Source: a virus
Virus record (IMG/VR): IMGVR_UViG_3300045825_000308
Coordinates: 1 to 63,472 of that record
Length of the DNA stretch: 63,472 nt
Reading direction: 5' to 3' (one strand)
How positions within the stretch are numbered: the stretch's first letter is position 1; each line of letters starts with the position of its first letter. The notes under the pieces were generated by a model. It ran no database searches and was not told where the DNA came from. It worked only from the letters and a program-made list of their open reading frames with translations. Below are positions 37,001 through 45,332 of the stretch, in pieces. Made by a program: the position numbers and the translations under genes.

Positions 37001-38020
37001 ATTAGACGCGCAATGGGTAAAAAGAAAGCATCTGTGCTTGCTCCATATAAAAGTAGATTCATTGACAATTGTCAACTTAAATTTCCTGAAACTAAAGATA
37101 AATATTTAGATGAAAAAAATCCAAGCTCAACTATATCTAAAGCAGAATACATTTGGAACTTAATGGCTACATTTTCCGGGTATGGTTTTTGCAAGGCCCA
37201 CAGCGTTGCATATACTCTTATTGGTTATCAATGTCAATATTTAAAGACTCATCATCATCTTGAATGGTGGACAGCTTGCTTAATGCATGCTAAGTCAGAT
37301 AAGATTCAATCTTATTATCAAGATGCTATGCAGTATTGTATCGATCCAGATATTAATAAATCACAAGAAAACTATAAAATTATTGATGGCAAAATTCAAA
37401 TGCCACTAACCTCTATTAAGGGATTAGGGCCAAAAGCTTCACAAGACATTTATTACTTGAGACCATTCACTTCAATGCAAGATTGTTTAACTAGAGTCAA
37501 CAAAAGAGCTGTTAATAAAAAAGTTGCTCTCCAATTGATTTATGCAGGTTGTTTTGACTCACTTCATCCAGAAGGAAAACAACATCTAGTTAATGAATAC
37601 TTTAGATTTCGTGGTGAAAAAGCACCAGAAGAATTAAAAACCCTAACAAGAAATCAATTAACAGACTTTAGAATTAAAGCTTTGTCTTATTTGCAGAGAG
37701 ATTTATATGAAATCTTTGCAGATATATTTTCAGAACCATTAACGCAATATGAAAATATAGTTATGACCAATGAGCCAATCCATATACTTGGAAAAGTAGA
37801 TTCACTAAAGAAAAAGAAAACAAAGAATGGTAATGATTTTGGCGACTTAATGATTTCAAATAATGGCGAAGTATTAAAGATAAGAATGTGGGAAGACGAA
37901 TTGAAATGTTACAAAGAGAACTTAAAAGAAAAGAATGAACTAAGACTAAAATGTAAAGTGTCAGAGTACAATAACCAAGTACAGCTTACATTAATTAGTT
38001 GTAAAATATTGGGAGTTTAA
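34031..38020 (+). CDS. dnaE: DNA polymerase III alpha (C-family), interrupted by an intein
   Basis: The 1329-residue precursor has a PHP-like N terminus whose His motif is degraded (LNTKSHYSAG, not the usual H-x-H), the palm motif GPGRGSGAGAL, the catalytic MPDVDLDF (Asp near 379 and 381) and KYDILGLRTL with the third Asp. The C-terminal part has the helix-hairpin-helix (TSIKGLGPKAS) and an OB-fold. Residues 496-809 are an intein; removal gives 1015 residues. The intein sits in the conserved AGIHP/CGLAL segment. A separate DEDDy exonuclease in this window could supply proofreading. TATAAT lies 5 bases before the start codon, and the upstream ribosome site is weak. Confidence 0.9.
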   Translation: MITYANLNTKSHYSAGLAVGTTTEIIKKAMEKKLHGLALTDRNTASGLIDFYNKAKELKFKASLGIEIFYYDNANKLQKIVLLAINQEGYFNLCHLVTNSWNNVHLFNMPCVSLYDLNEYSQYLYCLSSSFAQRKDLKSIYKDKLIFQIFLDYQNNENNFNILKSSEKYIISCDAFIPDWDFKELQDVMLSNSKSATDADKAISAKPILSAVEIMQYWKTNMNYMTIEQLAQAFQLSVSILDECSKIELKFRDQVVNYPHLLHPLNHDGCSKEELVYRIAKDYGRFPIDNSIYKDRFEYEMDAITNNGRVNLIDYFLVLEDLCRWCRENGITVGPGRGSGAGALVNYCLKITHLDPIVYNLLFERFISKGRIINGNMPDVDLDFSEQEPVREYLIEKYGSDRVYRIGTFQTLKTLGSIKDICKSMQDKYPELDFVTVNNVTKTFGDKDIEESEAEFFERVLEENEVAQTFFQKYPDVLSKVERLVGYNRQAGIHPCFNGNMKILTDIGYKTFYELENKSAMILTPSGWRNAVFFKNGIKQTYKHIIARSHLSTRGYIEIICTKDHIFKSDNDSDSELYKKKILSNHNCNELSLNHFLLGWIWNDGYFNKNANRFIACITPEKDKEFFKIFPEDNFQLKQKKYAYTFKHEFNQIFDNLGYDYNKTTTKQFPIQWNTWTIIEKFSWLKGMFSANGFIVRKKFGIKLTSRKLIIDMITALNELGITTTTNFNDQPSIEWKSKAASYFYLTQHGNNTFIKAIGFVQDYKNNNILKDNRYIAQKIIKHNIEPVFDFTVIDGDPYGLVEGFWAHNCGLALCQDNVEDFAPLRSYKGTKVLDINAGACEQSGILKYDILGLRTLKYIQATCDLVGIKDIYSIPLDDRLTHNKFAEGDTNGVFQFNSDVAIGILTMIPKNKMSLDVESLTTSCGRPGPMRNGQHIEFAKRVSGDRLATAPHPALEEELKSTFGIMIYQENVMKTSQILGGFSLAEADDIRRAMGKKKASVLAPYKSRFIDNCQLKFPETKDKYLDEKNPSSTISKAEYIWNLMATFSGYGFCKAHSVAYTLIGYQCQYLKTHHHLEWWTACLMHAKSDKIQSYYQDAMQYCIDPDINKSQENYKIIDGKIQMPLTSIKGLGPKASQDIYYLRPFTSMQDCLTRVNKRAVNKKVALQLIYAGCFDSLHPEGKQHLVNEYFRFRGEKAPEELKTLTRNQLTDFRIKALSYLQRDLYEIFADIFSEPLTQYENIVMTNEPIHILGKVDSLKKKKTKNGNDFGDLMISNNGEVLKIRMWEDELKCYKENLKEKNELRLKCKVSEYNNQVQLTLISCKILGV
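35516..36457 (+). mobile_element. Intein in DnaE with LAGLIDADG endonuclease
   Basis: This encodes 314 residues from Cys (CFNGNMKILTDIG) to the final WAHN, followed by Cys of the C-extein. The endonuclease has two LAGLIDADG-like motifs, FLLGWIWNDGYF and WLKGMFSANGFI. The splice-site residues (first Cys, terminal His-Asn, +1 Cys) are intact, so splicing is expected. It is continuous in frame, unlike the helicase intein. Confidence 0.85.
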
Positions 38021-38545
38021 ATGCAAACTGAAGAACAAATTAAAGAACAGATGAAAGAATACGGAGTTGAATTAGTAATCAATCCTGGTCCACTATATAA
38101 TATTGGAGATGATACAATTCATATTGAGTGTGATCTTGATATTAATCTTGGATTAGATTGGATTAATAATTGCGTTCTAACAAAAATAACTAAGCGTAAT
38201 ACAAAAATGTTTTGTACTTTTGAGCAAAAACCAGAAACATTAACAATTAAGTTTGCGACTATTCTTCCAAAGAGTTTTAAAGAAACCTATAAACCAGTTT
38301 ATGGAAAACAAGTTTGTACTACTTTTCCAGACTTATGCTGGTTATATTCAGAAGGAACCACAACTCAAACACTAACAGAAGTAGAAACCAAGCCTAGAGA
38401 CAATGTTCCGACTGGAGATTTACTTTGGCTGTTATCTTCTCGATTTGCAGATGATTTAATTGAAATGATCCACACTATTAACCCAGAATTTATGTCAGGC
38501 CTAATGCGCGATGCCGTGTGTTATGGACCATATTATAATTTTTAG
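38021..38545 (+). CDS. Hypothetical protein between polymerase and SSB genes
   Basis: The 174-residue product follows the polymerase stop codon directly. It has an acidic start, a beta-rich core and a C-terminal RFADDLIEMIHTINPEFMSG with a helical look. No known motif is visible. A role with the polymerase or SSB is suggested only by position. Confidence 0.6.
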   Translation: MQTEEQIKEQMKEYGVELVINPGPLYNIGDDTIHIECDLDINLGLDWINNCVLTKITKRNTKMFCTFEQKPETLTIKFATILPKSFKETYKPVYGKQVCTTFPDLCWLYSEGTTTQTLTEVETKPRDNVPTGDLLWLLSSRFADDLIEMIHTINPEFMSGLMRDAVCYGPYYNF

Positions 38546-38566
38546 ACTCTAGTCGAGTCATATTTT
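38545..38566 (+). promoter_or_regulatory. Small hairpin in the SSB gene leader
   Basis: GACTC pairs with GAGTC across a 5-base loop, followed by TATTTTT and then AAGGAG before the SSB start codon. It may be a weak terminator or a leader element. T4 gene 32 uses a leader structure for autoregulation, but no homologous structure is shown here. Confidence 0.35.
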
Positions 38567-38578
38567 TAAGGAGTATCT

Positions 38579-39541
38579 ATGTCTAATGAGTATTTTGGTT
38601 TTGATGACAACATGTTTTCTTCTACACAGAGGATTAAATTCACATCTTTTAAAAATGGTGAACACCGTTTTAGAGTGCTTCCGCCGTTTGCACAAGGTAA
38701 ACTTTACCATCAAGTTGATCTTCACTGGGGATTTACTGATGAAAATAATAAAAAGAAAGCTTTAAAATGTACTAAATATGAATTTAAGACTTGTGCTATC
38801 TGTGATGAAGCTGATAAAGCAAAAGCAGACGCCGATATGATTTCTAAGAATCCACAAGGATTTGCTTCTTCAGAAGAACTTAAAATGGCCTTTGATGAAA
38901 AAATGAAAAGATATAGTGACTTGAAAAAGAAAGCATCTTATCTATGGAATATCATGGCTGATGATGGAGTTCCTACAGTTCTTCAATTATCATGGAATGG
39001 TCATGAACAATTATTCAATAAGGTTAGATTTCTTTGGGAACAAAGTAAAATCAATGTTTCTGATGCTAACAACAGCACTCAATTGTGGTGTTCAAGAACT
39101 GGCCAAGGCGTAATGACTCGTTATCAATTTGAAACAATTGCTAACTCAGGTAGAAAACTAGAAAACATTGGACAGTTAGTTGATCTCACAAAAGTATATA
39201 AAGAAACAACTCCATCTGAATTGAAGTTGATTGTAGATCGTGGTTATGTTCCTCAAACTTTGGAAGATCCAAATGATAGAAATTTCAAAGCTGCTCCGGC
39301 AAACAGTATGAAAGACATTCCAGCTTACCAAGCGCCAGCGGCTCAGGCTCAACCAGTAGTTCAAACTCAACCACAAGAAGTTGCTGCACCAACCTATCAA
39401 GCACAATTTGATCAGGCAACTACACCACAACAGAATCCTTCTCCAGTTGTTGCTCAAGTAGTTCTTCCTGTAGCTCCTGTTAATAATATTAATATTGAAG
39501 ATGATATTGCTAAGATGCAAAATCTATTAGGACAAAGGTAG
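38579..39541 (+). CDS. Single-stranded DNA-binding protein (T4 gp32-like)
   Basis: The 320-residue protein has a basic N terminus, the OB-fold start GEHRFRVLPP, and the zinc-binding set CTKYEFKTCAICDEA seen in gp32-type SSBs. A Pro/Gln-rich linker (about 240-300) leads to an acidic C-terminal IEDDIAKMQNLL that likely recruits partners. It coats ssDNA and works with UvsX and UvsY, encoded next. AAGGAG precedes ATG. Confidence 0.8.
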   Translation: MSNEYFGFDDNMFSSTQRIKFTSFKNGEHRFRVLPPFAQGKLYHQVDLHWGFTDENNKKKALKCTKYEFKTCAICDEADKAKADADMISKNPQGFASSEELKMAFDEKMKRYSDLKKKASYLWNIMADDGVPTVLQLSWNGHEQLFNKVRFLWEQSKINVSDANNSTQLWCSRTGQGVMTRYQFETIANSGRKLENIGQLVDLTKVYKETTPSELKLIVDRGYVPQTLEDPNDRNFKAAPANSMKDIPAYQAPAAQAQPVVQTQPQEVAAPTYQAQFDQATTPQQNPSPVVAQVVLPVAPVNNINIEDDIAKMQNLLGQR

Positions 39542-39544
39542 AAA

Positions 39545-39985
39545 ATGTTTTCTGTTAGATATAAAGATTCTGCTGAATTTCAAAACGCACATGAGAAAAA
39601 GTTTGAATCTATATTGTCAGCAACAACTAAACTAAAGTCATCAAGCCAGATTTCGGAGTCTGGCTTTGCTTTGGTTGAAACAGAAAGACTTACGTATGAA
39701 TTTTTAAATCTATCGGCAGTTTGTTCTGATCTTCTGTTTGGATTATCTGCTAGTGTCTTAGATGCTAAAGCTAAAATGAAACAAATTGAGGGTATGTTCT
39801 TTAGAGATTTAACTGTTAAGACTTCCGCTATTGATAAAGCAAAGCTTGTTCATTGTTTACCACAATATATAGAAGCAGACAAGAATTATAATGATTTAAC
39901 AGATTTGGCAGATTACATCTTAATGAAAAAGAAAGATTTTGATTCTGCACATTATCACTATCGTGAATTAAATAATAAAAAATAA
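39545..39985 (+). CDS. Probable UvsY-like recombination mediator
   Basis: The 146-residue helical protein lies between the gp32-like SSB gene and uvsX. Its length (T4 UvsY is 137) and helical layout with DAKAKMKQIEGMF, a charged middle and a C-terminal YNDLTDLADYILMKKKD are compatible with UvsY, which loads UvsX on SSB-coated DNA. Direct sequence similarity to T4 UvsY is not evident to me, so this rests on position and architecture. Confidence 0.4.
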   Translation: MFSVRYKDSAEFQNAHEKKFESILSATTKLKSSSQISESGFALVETERLTYEFLNLSAVCSDLLFGLSASVLDAKAKMKQIEGMFFRDLTVKTSAIDKAKLVHCLPQYIEADKNYNDLTDLADYILMKKKDFDSAHYHYRELNNKK

Positions 39986-39994
39986 GGAAATTAT

Positions 39995-41080
39995 ATGACT
40001 GAAGAAACCACCACTCCTCCAATTAAGAAAAATCTATTTGGAAATCTTCTTAAGATTGAAGGATTTTATAAAGCATCTACAATAGTAGATGAGTTAAATG
40101 CCATCATCCCACAACGCAACACTCTTTATTCAACATCTCCATCTTTATCCTGGTTATCTGGTGGATTCATTCCTGGAATGATGTCTCTTTGGTATGGTCC
40201 AAAATCTTCTGGCAAGACAATGCTGACACTTGATTTAATTAAGAATGCCCTTAACCAAGAACCAGATGGCATTGTTGTTTATGTCGATGCTGAAATGTCT
40301 TTTGAAAAAGAGCCAACAATTAAATGGATGATAGCTAATGGAGTCGATGTTAGTAGGGTTATGCTCTTAAGAGAAATATGTATTAAAGAAATTTTTGATG
40401 TAAAAATTTTAAAAGATATTCAACTATCTATTAAAAATGATGGCACTAAAGTAATAGCCATTGTCTTAGATTCTGTTCAAGCAACATCTATGCATAATTT
40501 ACCCAACACTGATAAACAAATTCTTAATGCAGATTATGCAAAGCAAGATTTTGGTGCACGGGCAAATTATTTATCTAGAATTTTTCCACAACTTAGGGCA
40601 TTTTGCAGAAATTACAATGTGCATTTCTTTTTTATTGGTCAAGCACGATCAGGTGGAAAAGATTTTTACGGAAATGAAATTATCATAACTACGGGTGGCG
40701 AAGCCCTCCAGCATGAAATCCAATATAAATTTTTGATAACTCCAGATGGAGAGCCGATTTTTCATGAAACTGACAAAGATGCCGACGGAAAATTTATAAA
40801 AGTAGGACACCAAATAAAAATTGTGTGCTTAAAAAACAAGGTCTCGGAAGGCCAAGATAAAGTCGGGTGGGTTAAAATAAAATATATGCAAGGCATTGTT
40901 GATACTGAGAGTGAACTAGTTGATATCTGCACTAAGCTAAATATAGTTAATACCGCTGGAGCATGGTTATCGTATTCCGATAAAAAATGGAATGGCGCAG
41001 CTAAGATGGCAGAGTATTTAAAAGAAGATCAACTAATGTATCGTGAGCTTTATAATAAAATGCTATTTAGAATGGGTTAA
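39995..41080 (+). CDS. uvsX: UvsX/RecA-like recombinase
   Basis: The 361-residue protein has P-loop GPKSSGKT near residue 68, the Walker B-like VIAIVLDSVQ and the L2-adjacent IGQARSGGKDF, as in phage UvsX and RecA. It forms filaments on ssDNA and drives strand exchange. AAGGAAATTAT precedes ATG. It is followed after 2 bases by the fused SbcD-SbcC gene, so the recombination genes form one operon. Confidence 0.8.
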   Translation: MTEETTTPPIKKNLFGNLLKIEGFYKASTIVDELNAIIPQRNTLYSTSPSLSWLSGGFIPGMMSLWYGPKSSGKTMLTLDLIKNALNQEPDGIVVYVDAEMSFEKEPTIKWMIANGVDVSRVMLLREICIKEIFDVKILKDIQLSIKNDGTKVIAIVLDSVQATSMHNLPNTDKQILNADYAKQDFGARANYLSRIFPQLRAFCRNYNVHFFFIGQARSGGKDFYGNEIIITTGGEALQHEIQYKFLITPDGEPIFHETDKDADGKFIKVGHQIKIVCLKNKVSEGQDKVGWVKIKYMQGIVDTESELVDICTKLNIVNTAGAWLSYSDKKWNGAAKMAEYLKEDQLMYRELYNKMLFRMG

Positions 41081-41082
41081 TT

Positions 41083-44000
41083 ATGAAAAAGTTATTTATA
41101 TGGATTTCAGATGTTCACCTTTCAATTAAAAATCTAACAGTATCAATCCAAGTATTAAGAGAATCTTTAGAATTAGCGAGGAACAGAAATGTTCCTCTTG
41201 TTATATCTGGAGACTTAAATGATGGAAAAGCAATCATGCGATCTGAATGGGTATCTGCTTTAATTAATTTGTTTGATGAGTTCGTTGATGTTAAGATTTA
41301 CGTCTTAACCGGAAATCACGACATGGATAATAAAAATTCTAATACTCATTCATTAGAATTTCTCAAACCAATTAGAAATGTTGTTATCATAGATAAACCA
41401 TCAGTTCATTATGTTTCAGGACATCCATTCTTTTGTATTCCTTATTGCATAAACACTGATGCTTTCAAAGATGCTCTTAATCAAGCACGGGCTAATGGAA
41501 TTACAAAGGTTATCGCCCATCAAGGTGTGCTCGGCGCGTCAATTGGCGACTATTTAGTTGATGAATCTTCTGTTAGTCCAGAAGAGTTTGCAGACTTTGA
41601 TATTGTTTTACTTGGTCACTACCATAAATTTCAAAGAAATCTAAATTATATTTACTGCGGCTCGCCATTCACAACAAATTTTTCAGAAGCTGATCAGATA
41701 AAGTTTATCCATGAAGTTGATATGGATGAGCCAACCGGTATTTTGCTTCTTGCTCATCATGAAACTAATGTCAGAAGACATGTTAAATATTTAATTGAAT
41801 CAGATGAAGACTTGTCAAAGATTAAGAATATTCCATGTTCACTTGCACAAGTTGTTATTAAAGGTGATAAAGCATTTATCAAAAAATATAGCGATATAAC
41901 TTTGATGAAACAATTATCTGGAGCAGAATCTATTTCTATCATACCAGAAATTAATCGTCAGTCAGAACATAGAATTTCTGCAGAGATTCTTCACTCCCCA
42001 CTAAAAGTTATTAATCACTATTTAGACGATGCTAAAACTATTTTAGATAAAGAAAAATTAAAAGATTATCTCTTTAACGCTGCTCAAGATTTATTAACCA
42101 GTTTTTCTTCCAACACATCTAAAAGTTTTAATATCACAAGAGCAACTGCTAAGAACTTTCTTTCTTTCCAAGAGTTAGATTTTACTTATTCTGCTATGGG
42201 ATTAACTTTAGTAGAGGGCTTTGATGAAGATAAAATGATAAATACCGGCGCTGGAAAATCAAGTTTCTTTGATGTAATAGTTTATGGATTGTTTGGACAG
42301 ACTTCAAAAGATATTAAAGCTGATGAAGTTATTAACAGAATTGCAAAGAAAGATTGTGAGATTGCTATTTATTTATCTGCTAATGATGGTGATTATATTC
42401 TATATAGATATAGAAAACATTCTAAGTTTGATAATGATTTGTTATTAGTTTTGCCAGATGGAAAAGAATTAAGAGGAAAAGACAATAGAGAAACTCAAAA
42501 ACTAATTGAACAAGAACTAGGTTGTAGTTGTGATTTATTTTTGAAGTCTTCTTACTTCACACAATTTGGTGCGATTGACAGATTTCTTTCAGCTTCTGAT
42601 ACTGAAAAGAAGAAACTCATTTCTGACATCACTGATCTATCTATCTATGATAACATACTAGAAAAGGTTAAAAGTGCTTTAAGATTGAATCTGGATGTCC
42701 TGAATGGCCAAGAAAAGGAACTTCTCAAGGTCCAGTCTTCTTATGATACAACTCATCATCATCTGGCACAAGATAAGGTTAACAAAGATCAATGGGAAAG
42801 TTCTCACAATATTAAGATAAACAATCTTAAGGTTAGTCTGAATAATTGGAATAATGATCGAGATGCCGAATTATTTAATGCGCGCAATCAAGAATTAGAA
42901 TATGAAGTTCAAAGACAAAAGAATATTGACTGGGCCTTAAAACTTTCTCAGGACTTTGATATAAAAATTGGACAAGAAGTTTTAGTTTTAGAAAAAGAAC
43001 TAGAAACTTTTGAACAAAGTAAAGCTTTAGCAATTCTAGCAATTGAAGAAAAGATTACACAAAATCATAATCACAGTTTAGAACTTAAGAAGCAGATTGA
43101 TCAATTAGAGCTTCAAAGAGGTTCAGAACAATTGTTGGCCGACTTATCAGAAGTTAATAAAAAATTAGATATGATTGAACAGCTTCAAGCTAAAGCAATG
43201 AAGATAGAGCATTCTGATATTGCTTTGATTGATTCTCAAATAAGAACTTTGCAAGGCAAAATAAAATTAGAAGAAGAAAAATTATCTGTTAATGCAAATA
43301 GCACTTGCCAAAGCTGTCATCAAGAAATTTCTCCATTCGCTATTAAAAATGTTATCTTTGATATGAATACTGATATTCAAGTTCTAGAGAAGCAAAGACT
43401 TCCTTTAGTTGAAAGTTTAAAAGATATCAGGGCAATGACAGAAAAGAAAGGAATAACTCTTGCGGCTAAAGAAACTATTCAAGATGCAATTGCTAAGTCA
43501 AGAGCTGTTGATGATGTGATCAGATCAAAGTCTAATGAAATGACGTCTCTTCATAATGCACACAAAAATCTTGTTGCACAAAAAGAAGAGAAAGAACTTC
43601 AAAAGTCTAATGCACCATATCAAATTACTATTGTTAGACAAAAAGTAAACCCTTCTTCCAAAGAGATTGAAACCCTTAAGACAGCTTTAAATCCATTCAC
43701 ACAGCAGATGGTTACTCTCCATAATCAGATAAATCCTTTTATAAATTCTATTAAGATTGAAGAGGAAACTATTAATCCTTTTATTAATTCTGTTAAGGAA
43801 AAGGAAAGCGATTTAGCTATTCAACAAACTAAAGTTGATGCAGCTCAATCTGATGTGAATAAAACTAGTCTAGACATTACATATGGCGAATGGTGGAAAC
43901 AAGCCCTGCACGTCTATATCAAGTCCTATTTAATGGATTCATGTCTTGACCAGATTAATGATTACACTAATGAATATCTGCAAACTCTTTTTGATGGCGT

Positions 44001-44382
44001 GCTTCAATTTAATATTACAGCTACAACAGAAGCTGGAAAAGATACTAAAGAGAAGATTGATATCTCTATTATAAATAATGGCGATGAATGTTCTTATCAG
44101 TCTTTATCAGGTGGAGAGCGTTGTCGGATTTGCTTAGCAGTAAATTTAGCACTGTCTCAGATAATATCTAAGACCAATGGTAAAAACTTTGGAATGATCT
44201 TCTTAGATGAAATCCTTAACGGATTAGATGAAGTTGGTAAAGCACAGTCAATGAAGTTATTAAAAGAGTTAGAAGAAAGATTTCAGTCAGTCTTCATAAT
44301 CGATCATGCGGAGGGCTTCCAATCATTATTCACTAACTCTATTATGATCAAGAAGAGGAACAAAGTATCATATATTGTATAA
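41083..44382 (+). CDS. SbcD-SbcC (gp47-gp46, MRE11-RAD50) fusion nuclease
   Basis: This single 1099-residue protein joins both subunits that are normally separate. Residues 1 to about 360 are the MRE11/SbcD phosphoesterase with SDVHLS (D10, H12), SGDLNDG (D44), GNHDMD (78-80) and LGHYHKF. From about residue 365 it is a RAD50/SbcC ATPase: Walker A NTGAGKSS (about 387-394), Q-loop region, a coiled coil with the zinc hook CQSC (about 742), signature LSGGERC (about 1008) and Walker B MIFLDEI (about 1038), ending with an IDHAEGF switch. It processes DNA ends for recombination. It is unusual for the two to be one chain. Confidence 0.85.
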   Translation: MKKLFIWISDVHLSIKNLTVSIQVLRESLELARNRNVPLVISGDLNDGKAIMRSEWVSALINLFDEFVDVKIYVLTGNHDMDNKNSNTHSLEFLKPIRNVVIIDKPSVHYVSGHPFFCIPYCINTDAFKDALNQARANGITKVIAHQGVLGASIGDYLVDESSVSPEEFADFDIVLLGHYHKFQRNLNYIYCGSPFTTNFSEADQIKFIHEVDMDEPTGILLLAHHETNVRRHVKYLIESDEDLSKIKNIPCSLAQVVIKGDKAFIKKYSDITLMKQLSGAESISIIPEINRQSEHRISAEILHSPLKVINHYLDDAKTILDKEKLKDYLFNAAQDLLTSFSSNTSKSFNITRATAKNFLSFQELDFTYSAMGLTLVEGFDEDKMINTGAGKSSFFDVIVYGLFGQTSKDIKADEVINRIAKKDCEIAIYLSANDGDYILYRYRKHSKFDNDLLLVLPDGKELRGKDNRETQKLIEQELGCSCDLFLKSSYFTQFGAIDRFLSASDTEKKKLISDITDLSIYDNILEKVKSALRLNLDVLNGQEKELLKVQSSYDTTHHHLAQDKVNKDQWESSHNIKINNLKVSLNNWNNDRDAELFNARNQELEYEVQRQKNIDWALKLSQDFDIKIGQEVLVLEKELETFEQSKALAILAIEEKITQNHNHSLELKKQIDQLELQRGSEQLLADLSEVNKKLDMIEQLQAKAMKIEHSDIALIDSQIRTLQGKIKLEEEKLSVNANSTCQSCHQEISPFAIKNVIFDMNTDIQVLEKQRLPLVESLKDIRAMTEKKGITLAAKETIQDAIAKSRAVDDVIRSKSNEMTSLHNAHKNLVAQKEEKELQKSNAPYQITIVRQKVNPSSKEIETLKTALNPFTQQMVTLHNQINPFINSIKIEEETINPFINSVKEKESDLAIQQTKVDAAQSDVNKTSLDITYGEWWKQALHVYIKSYLMDSCLDQINDYTNEYLQTLFDGVLQFNITATTEAGKDTKEKIDISIINNGDECSYQSLSGGERCRICLAVNLALSQIISKTNGKNFGMIFLDEILNGLDEVGKAQSMKLLKELEERFQSVFIIDHAEGFQSLFTNSIMIKKRNKVSYIV

Positions 44383-44384
44383 AC

Positions 44385-44402
44385 AGTAAGAAAGATCTTA
44401 CT
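44385..44402. repeat. Perfect hairpin after the SbcD-SbcC gene
   Basis: AGTAAGA pairs with TCTTACT around a 4-base loop. It lacks a T tract, so it is more likely an mRNA-stabilising or processing hairpin than a terminator. The next gene starts 21 bases later. Confidence 0.5.
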
Positions 44403-44423
44403 AATTCTTATAAGGAGATTACT

Positions 44424-44666
44424 ATGGAAAAGGCGTATGATTTAAAAGCTCTAGGGGAAAAAATTGTTGCTGGCGGATTGCCTGCACTAAAAGAAGTTGG
44501 AGAAGCTGAAGCTCTACATATCTATAAATCATTAAAAGAATGGTTAAAAGAATCTGCAGTTATCTCACCAACTCCGGTTGATAATGTTGTTATGTCTTTC
44601 ATTGACAATCTTGATAGTCTTGCTCTTCCGGCAATTGACAAGATCGATGGACAAAAAGATCTTTAA
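44424..44666 (+). CDS. Small helical protein of unknown function
   Basis: The 80-residue protein is helical with a mixed acidic pattern and no motif I recognise. ATAAGGAG precedes ATG. Its stop codon overlaps the next start (TAATG). The three genes here may form a small cassette that ends in a lipoprotein. Confidence 0.6.
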   Translation: MEKAYDLKALGEKIVAGGLPALKEVGEAEALHIYKSLKEWLKESAVISPTPVDNVVMSFIDNLDSLALPAIDKIDGQKDL

Positions 44667-44974
44667 TGAAAATCAATTGGATATCTATTAGAAATTCAAT
44701 TATAAAGTATCTTAAGGGCGAGTCGGTGAAACTTGCCTTTAAGACTTTGTTTAAGTCCGCTGCTTTCGGCGGCATTCGTTTATGGTTAGTCAAAACAATT
44801 GTTAATGAATTTTATGATGAAATCGGTGAACCAATTATTAAAGCAGCTTTTGTGCAAGCGGGCTATGAGTATAATAAGATTGAAGGAAATATTCTTGTTA
44901 AACGATTAGAGGAAGCTAAACATGAAAATAATCAAACTGCTTATGATAATGCTACTGACGATATTTTTAAATAG
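44666..44974 (+). CDS. Small protein with a possible membrane-associated helix
   Basis: The 102-residue product has a hydrophobic stretch GGIRLWLVKTIVN (about 35-47) after a basic N terminus and then an acidic, helical C terminus. It could be membrane-associated. The gene overlaps its neighbours on both sides (1 and 53 bases). Family unknown. Confidence 0.5.
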   Translation: MKINWISIRNSIIKYLKGESVKLAFKTLFKSAAFGGIRLWLVKTIVNEFYDEIGEPIIKAAFVQAGYEYNKIEGNILVKRLEEAKHENNQTAYDNATDDIFK

Positions 44975-45332
44975 TTGTAAGACTAAAATCATATGCGCTC
45001 AAATAAAATCTGCAGAAATTAAACCATTAAAACTTTGTGATATATCTTTTCAGTTTAAAAGATGCAGATGCAGATGTTTTGATATCAATAAATGGAACAC
45101 TCTTCCGATAAAACAATGCACAGAGCTTGCTGCTTATGCTGATGAGAATCCACAAAGCTTTACTCCTGAAAATATTGATCAATCGTTAGATAAAATATCT
45201 CAATCAGAATCGGTCAACCTTCCAATAGAATCATGCGATGCAATAGGCGGCTTTACATTAAATGATATGGCCAAAGAAATAATGCCTAATATTAAAAAAC
45301 TTAATGCTATTAAAGAAGATTATTGCCAATGA
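44922..45332 (+). CDS. Cys-rich lipoprotein
   Basis: The 136-residue product starts with a signal peptide and a lipobox-like LNSC (Cys about 19), so it is probably acylated and membrane-anchored. The mature part has an unusual RCRCRC run and more Cys residues. Outer-membrane anchoring would suit a Gram-negative host. It could be a spanin-like or superinfection-exclusion protein; neither is shown by the sequence. The resolvase gene overlaps its stop codon (ATGA). Confidence 0.55.
   Translation: MKIIKLLMIMLLTIFLNSCKTKIICAQIKSAEIKPLKLCDISFQFKRCRCRCFDINKWNTLPIKQCTELAAYADENPQSFTPENIDQSLDKISQSESVNLPIESCDAIGGFTLNDMAKEIMPNIKKLNAIKEDYCQ

Noticed and set aside
41757-41942. Leftward ORF within the SbcD-SbcC gene
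   Set aside because: Antisense to conserved coding sequence with no independent signals.
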